From NCBI GenBank assembly GCA_035566435.1, contig DATMRF010000012.1, forward strand, positions 1-64,000: a DNA stretch of 64,000 nucleotides. Reading direction: 5' to 3'. Below the pieces are notes generated by a model. It was not told the origin of the DNA and did not search any database. It worked only from the letters and a program-made list of their open reading frames with translations. The position numbers and the translations under genes were made by a program. Below, piece by piece: positions 63,392-64,000 of this stretch (within the stretch, counting starts at the first letter, position 1; each line of letters opens with the position of its first letter). This DNA comes from DATMRF01 sp035566435. GTDB taxonomy: Bacteria > Verrucomicrobiota > Verrucomicrobiia > Limisphaerales > UBA8199.

Positions 63392-63470
63392 AGTCCCGTA
63401 GTCCCGTAGTCCCGTAGTCGACCAATCCTGACCAATCCTGAGCAATCCTGAGCAATCCTGAGTAATCCCG
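63392..63470 (+). repeat. 8-bp and 10-bp satellites
   Basis: AGTCCCGT is repeated three times (63392-63415). It is followed at 63421-63470 by five 10-base units of the pattern ACCAATCCTG/AGCAATCCTG/AGTAATCCCG. Such short-unit satellites are unusual this close together and invite slippage. Confidence 0.8.
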
Positions 63471-63568
63471 AGTCCGGATAATTTTTCCCGACCACGCACC
63501 CGTCCGCCATTCAAGTCCTGCGTTTTCCTCGCTTCCGCAGCCCGCTTGTCATGCTGTCACTCCTGGCT

Positions 63569-64000
63569 TTAATGAGACGCTGAGTTGTTTGTTCGCGGAA
63601 CCGGGATGTACATCCAACGATCTCCGGGCGTCCAGCCAACCGGACCCGGGGCCTCGCGCATCAGTCCGGTCAACCTGAGGACATTCTCGAGGTGCTTATT
63701 CATGATGGCTTCGCCGGAACCGACTTCTATCATCGTGGGGCCGTTTTGATCAGCGCCATATCCGCCGCGGGCCGCGGACACAATGTCGGGAACGTAATTG
63801 GGCCAGGTCCCTTCGTACCAGGTGTATCCGAAAACAAATGGCTGAGGAAGGTTCACTTTTTGTTTCCAGTCGAGCTGCAGTTGAATGAAGGGCTCGCCCG
63901 GGACGGTCGCGATGGCGATGTCGTCGTTTAGCAAGATCGTGGAAATATGGACGTCGAAGTCTTTGTTTTTGTCGAAGCGCCCGGTGAATTTCAAGGAATC
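63569..64000 (-). CDS. ceramidase-like protein, C-terminal part (gene continues past the window)
   Basis: The frame is open to the window edge and has no ATG in it; a TTG at 63994 is only an artefactual start. The 144 or so residues seen (VPGEPFIQLQLDWKQKVNLP, FGYTWYEGTWPNYVPDIVSA, GYGADQNGPTMIEVGSGEAI) resemble the C-terminal region of the neutral/alkaline non-lysosomal ceramidase family, common in Verrucomicrobial exported proteins. Stop at 63569. Its 5' end and catalytic centre are not visible. Confidence 0.65.
   Translation of the reverse strand, partial: DSLKFTGRFDKNKDFDVHISTILLNDDIAIATVPGEPFIQLQLDWKQKVNLPQPFVFGYTWYEGTWPNYVPDIVSAARGGYGADQNGPTMIEVGSGEAIMNKHLENVLRLTGLMREAPGPVGWTPGDRWMYIPVPRTNNSASH

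Larger units (their letters stand above)
61822..63568. other. 1.75-kb gene-free region made of repeats
   Basis: No gene with support. It carries a GGGACG-type repeat in tandem (62221-62674), a 23-bp minisatellite (62907-63044), 10-bp and 8-bp satellites (63337-63470) and a variable C-rich stretch (63155-63240). Several open frames on the minus strand follow the repeats and are not credible. Confidence 0.7.

Noticed and set aside
62907..63470. CRISPR array
   Set aside because: The repeats have no separate unique spacers, unit sizes are 8, 10 and 23 bp, no cas gene is nearby, and sequence varies within units.
1..64000. tRNA, rRNA, tmRNA or riboswitch genes
   Set aside because: No cloverleaf with a GTTCRANYC arm, no rRNA-like run and no recognised riboswitch core was found when reading the spacers on both strands.

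Overview
The window is GC-rich chromosomal DNA that most resembles a Verrucomicrobiota genome of the Pedosphaera/Limisphaerales type. This is an inference from gene content: a pseudopilin with the H-X9-DG tail motif, several Tat-exported Gfo/Idh/MocA oxidoreductases and an exported aldo/keto reductase, a Gld-type ABC module with a DUF4340 partner, many small lipoproteins, and intergenic spaces full of short dispersed repeats. No rRNA, tRNA or CRISPR array was found.

Layout. 0-8.6 kb: an edge fragment, a pair of half-size ABC exporters whose motifs predict an asymmetric heterodimer, small exported proteins, a Tat-exported aldo/keto reductase, and a pseudopilin gene broken by an in-frame TAG. 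8.6-12.6 kb: a twin palindromic operator and a 1195-residue hybrid sensor kinase. 12.8-31.5 kb: a lipid or polyene-type assembly region (GT2 glycosyltransferase, ketoreductase, acyl carrier protein, halogenase-like flavoprotein, lipoprotein, MMPL exporter fused to an LpxL-type acyltransferase, LolA-like carrier, hotdog dehydratase, AMP-dependent ligase). A block of membrane proteins and a GldA/GldF/GldG/DUF4340 ABC module splits it in two. It resembles aryl-polyene loci, but no ketosynthase is present. 31.6-35 kb: hisG, a 33-residue mS38-like protein, a TPR lipoprotein and DUF2203. 35-46 kb: three exported Gfo/Idh/MocA oxidoreductases, a truncated ammonium transporter, a four-gene two-component cascade, and a gene broken by a 7-bp tandem duplication plus a nonsense codon. 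46-52 kb: phosphohexomutase, rpe, ftsH, tilS.

52-59.4 kb is the most novel part: up to eight minus-strand genes, mostly overlapping by a few bases or closely spaced. In order of transcription they are a divergent thymidylate-synthase-fold protein, a cobalamin-binding-type radical SAM enzyme, a dNMP-kinase-like P-loop protein, a Ham1(ITPase)-HIT fusion, a class I methyltransferase, a reduced pyruvate-kinase-like protein, a VTC-type polyphosphate polymerase and a DUF4956 membrane protein. The first five look like a pathway that makes or manages a modified pyrimidine nucleotide or nucleoside. The synthase carries Asp where thymidylate synthases have the base-reading Asn, which predicts a cytosine substrate.

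59.5-64 kb is accessory DNA: a palindromic element present in two copies, the start of a short-chain dehydrogenase fused in frame to a BNR-repeat protein, the N-terminal part of a tyrosine recombinase, about 1.7 kb of repeats and minisatellites, and the 3' end of a ceramidase-like gene that runs off the window.
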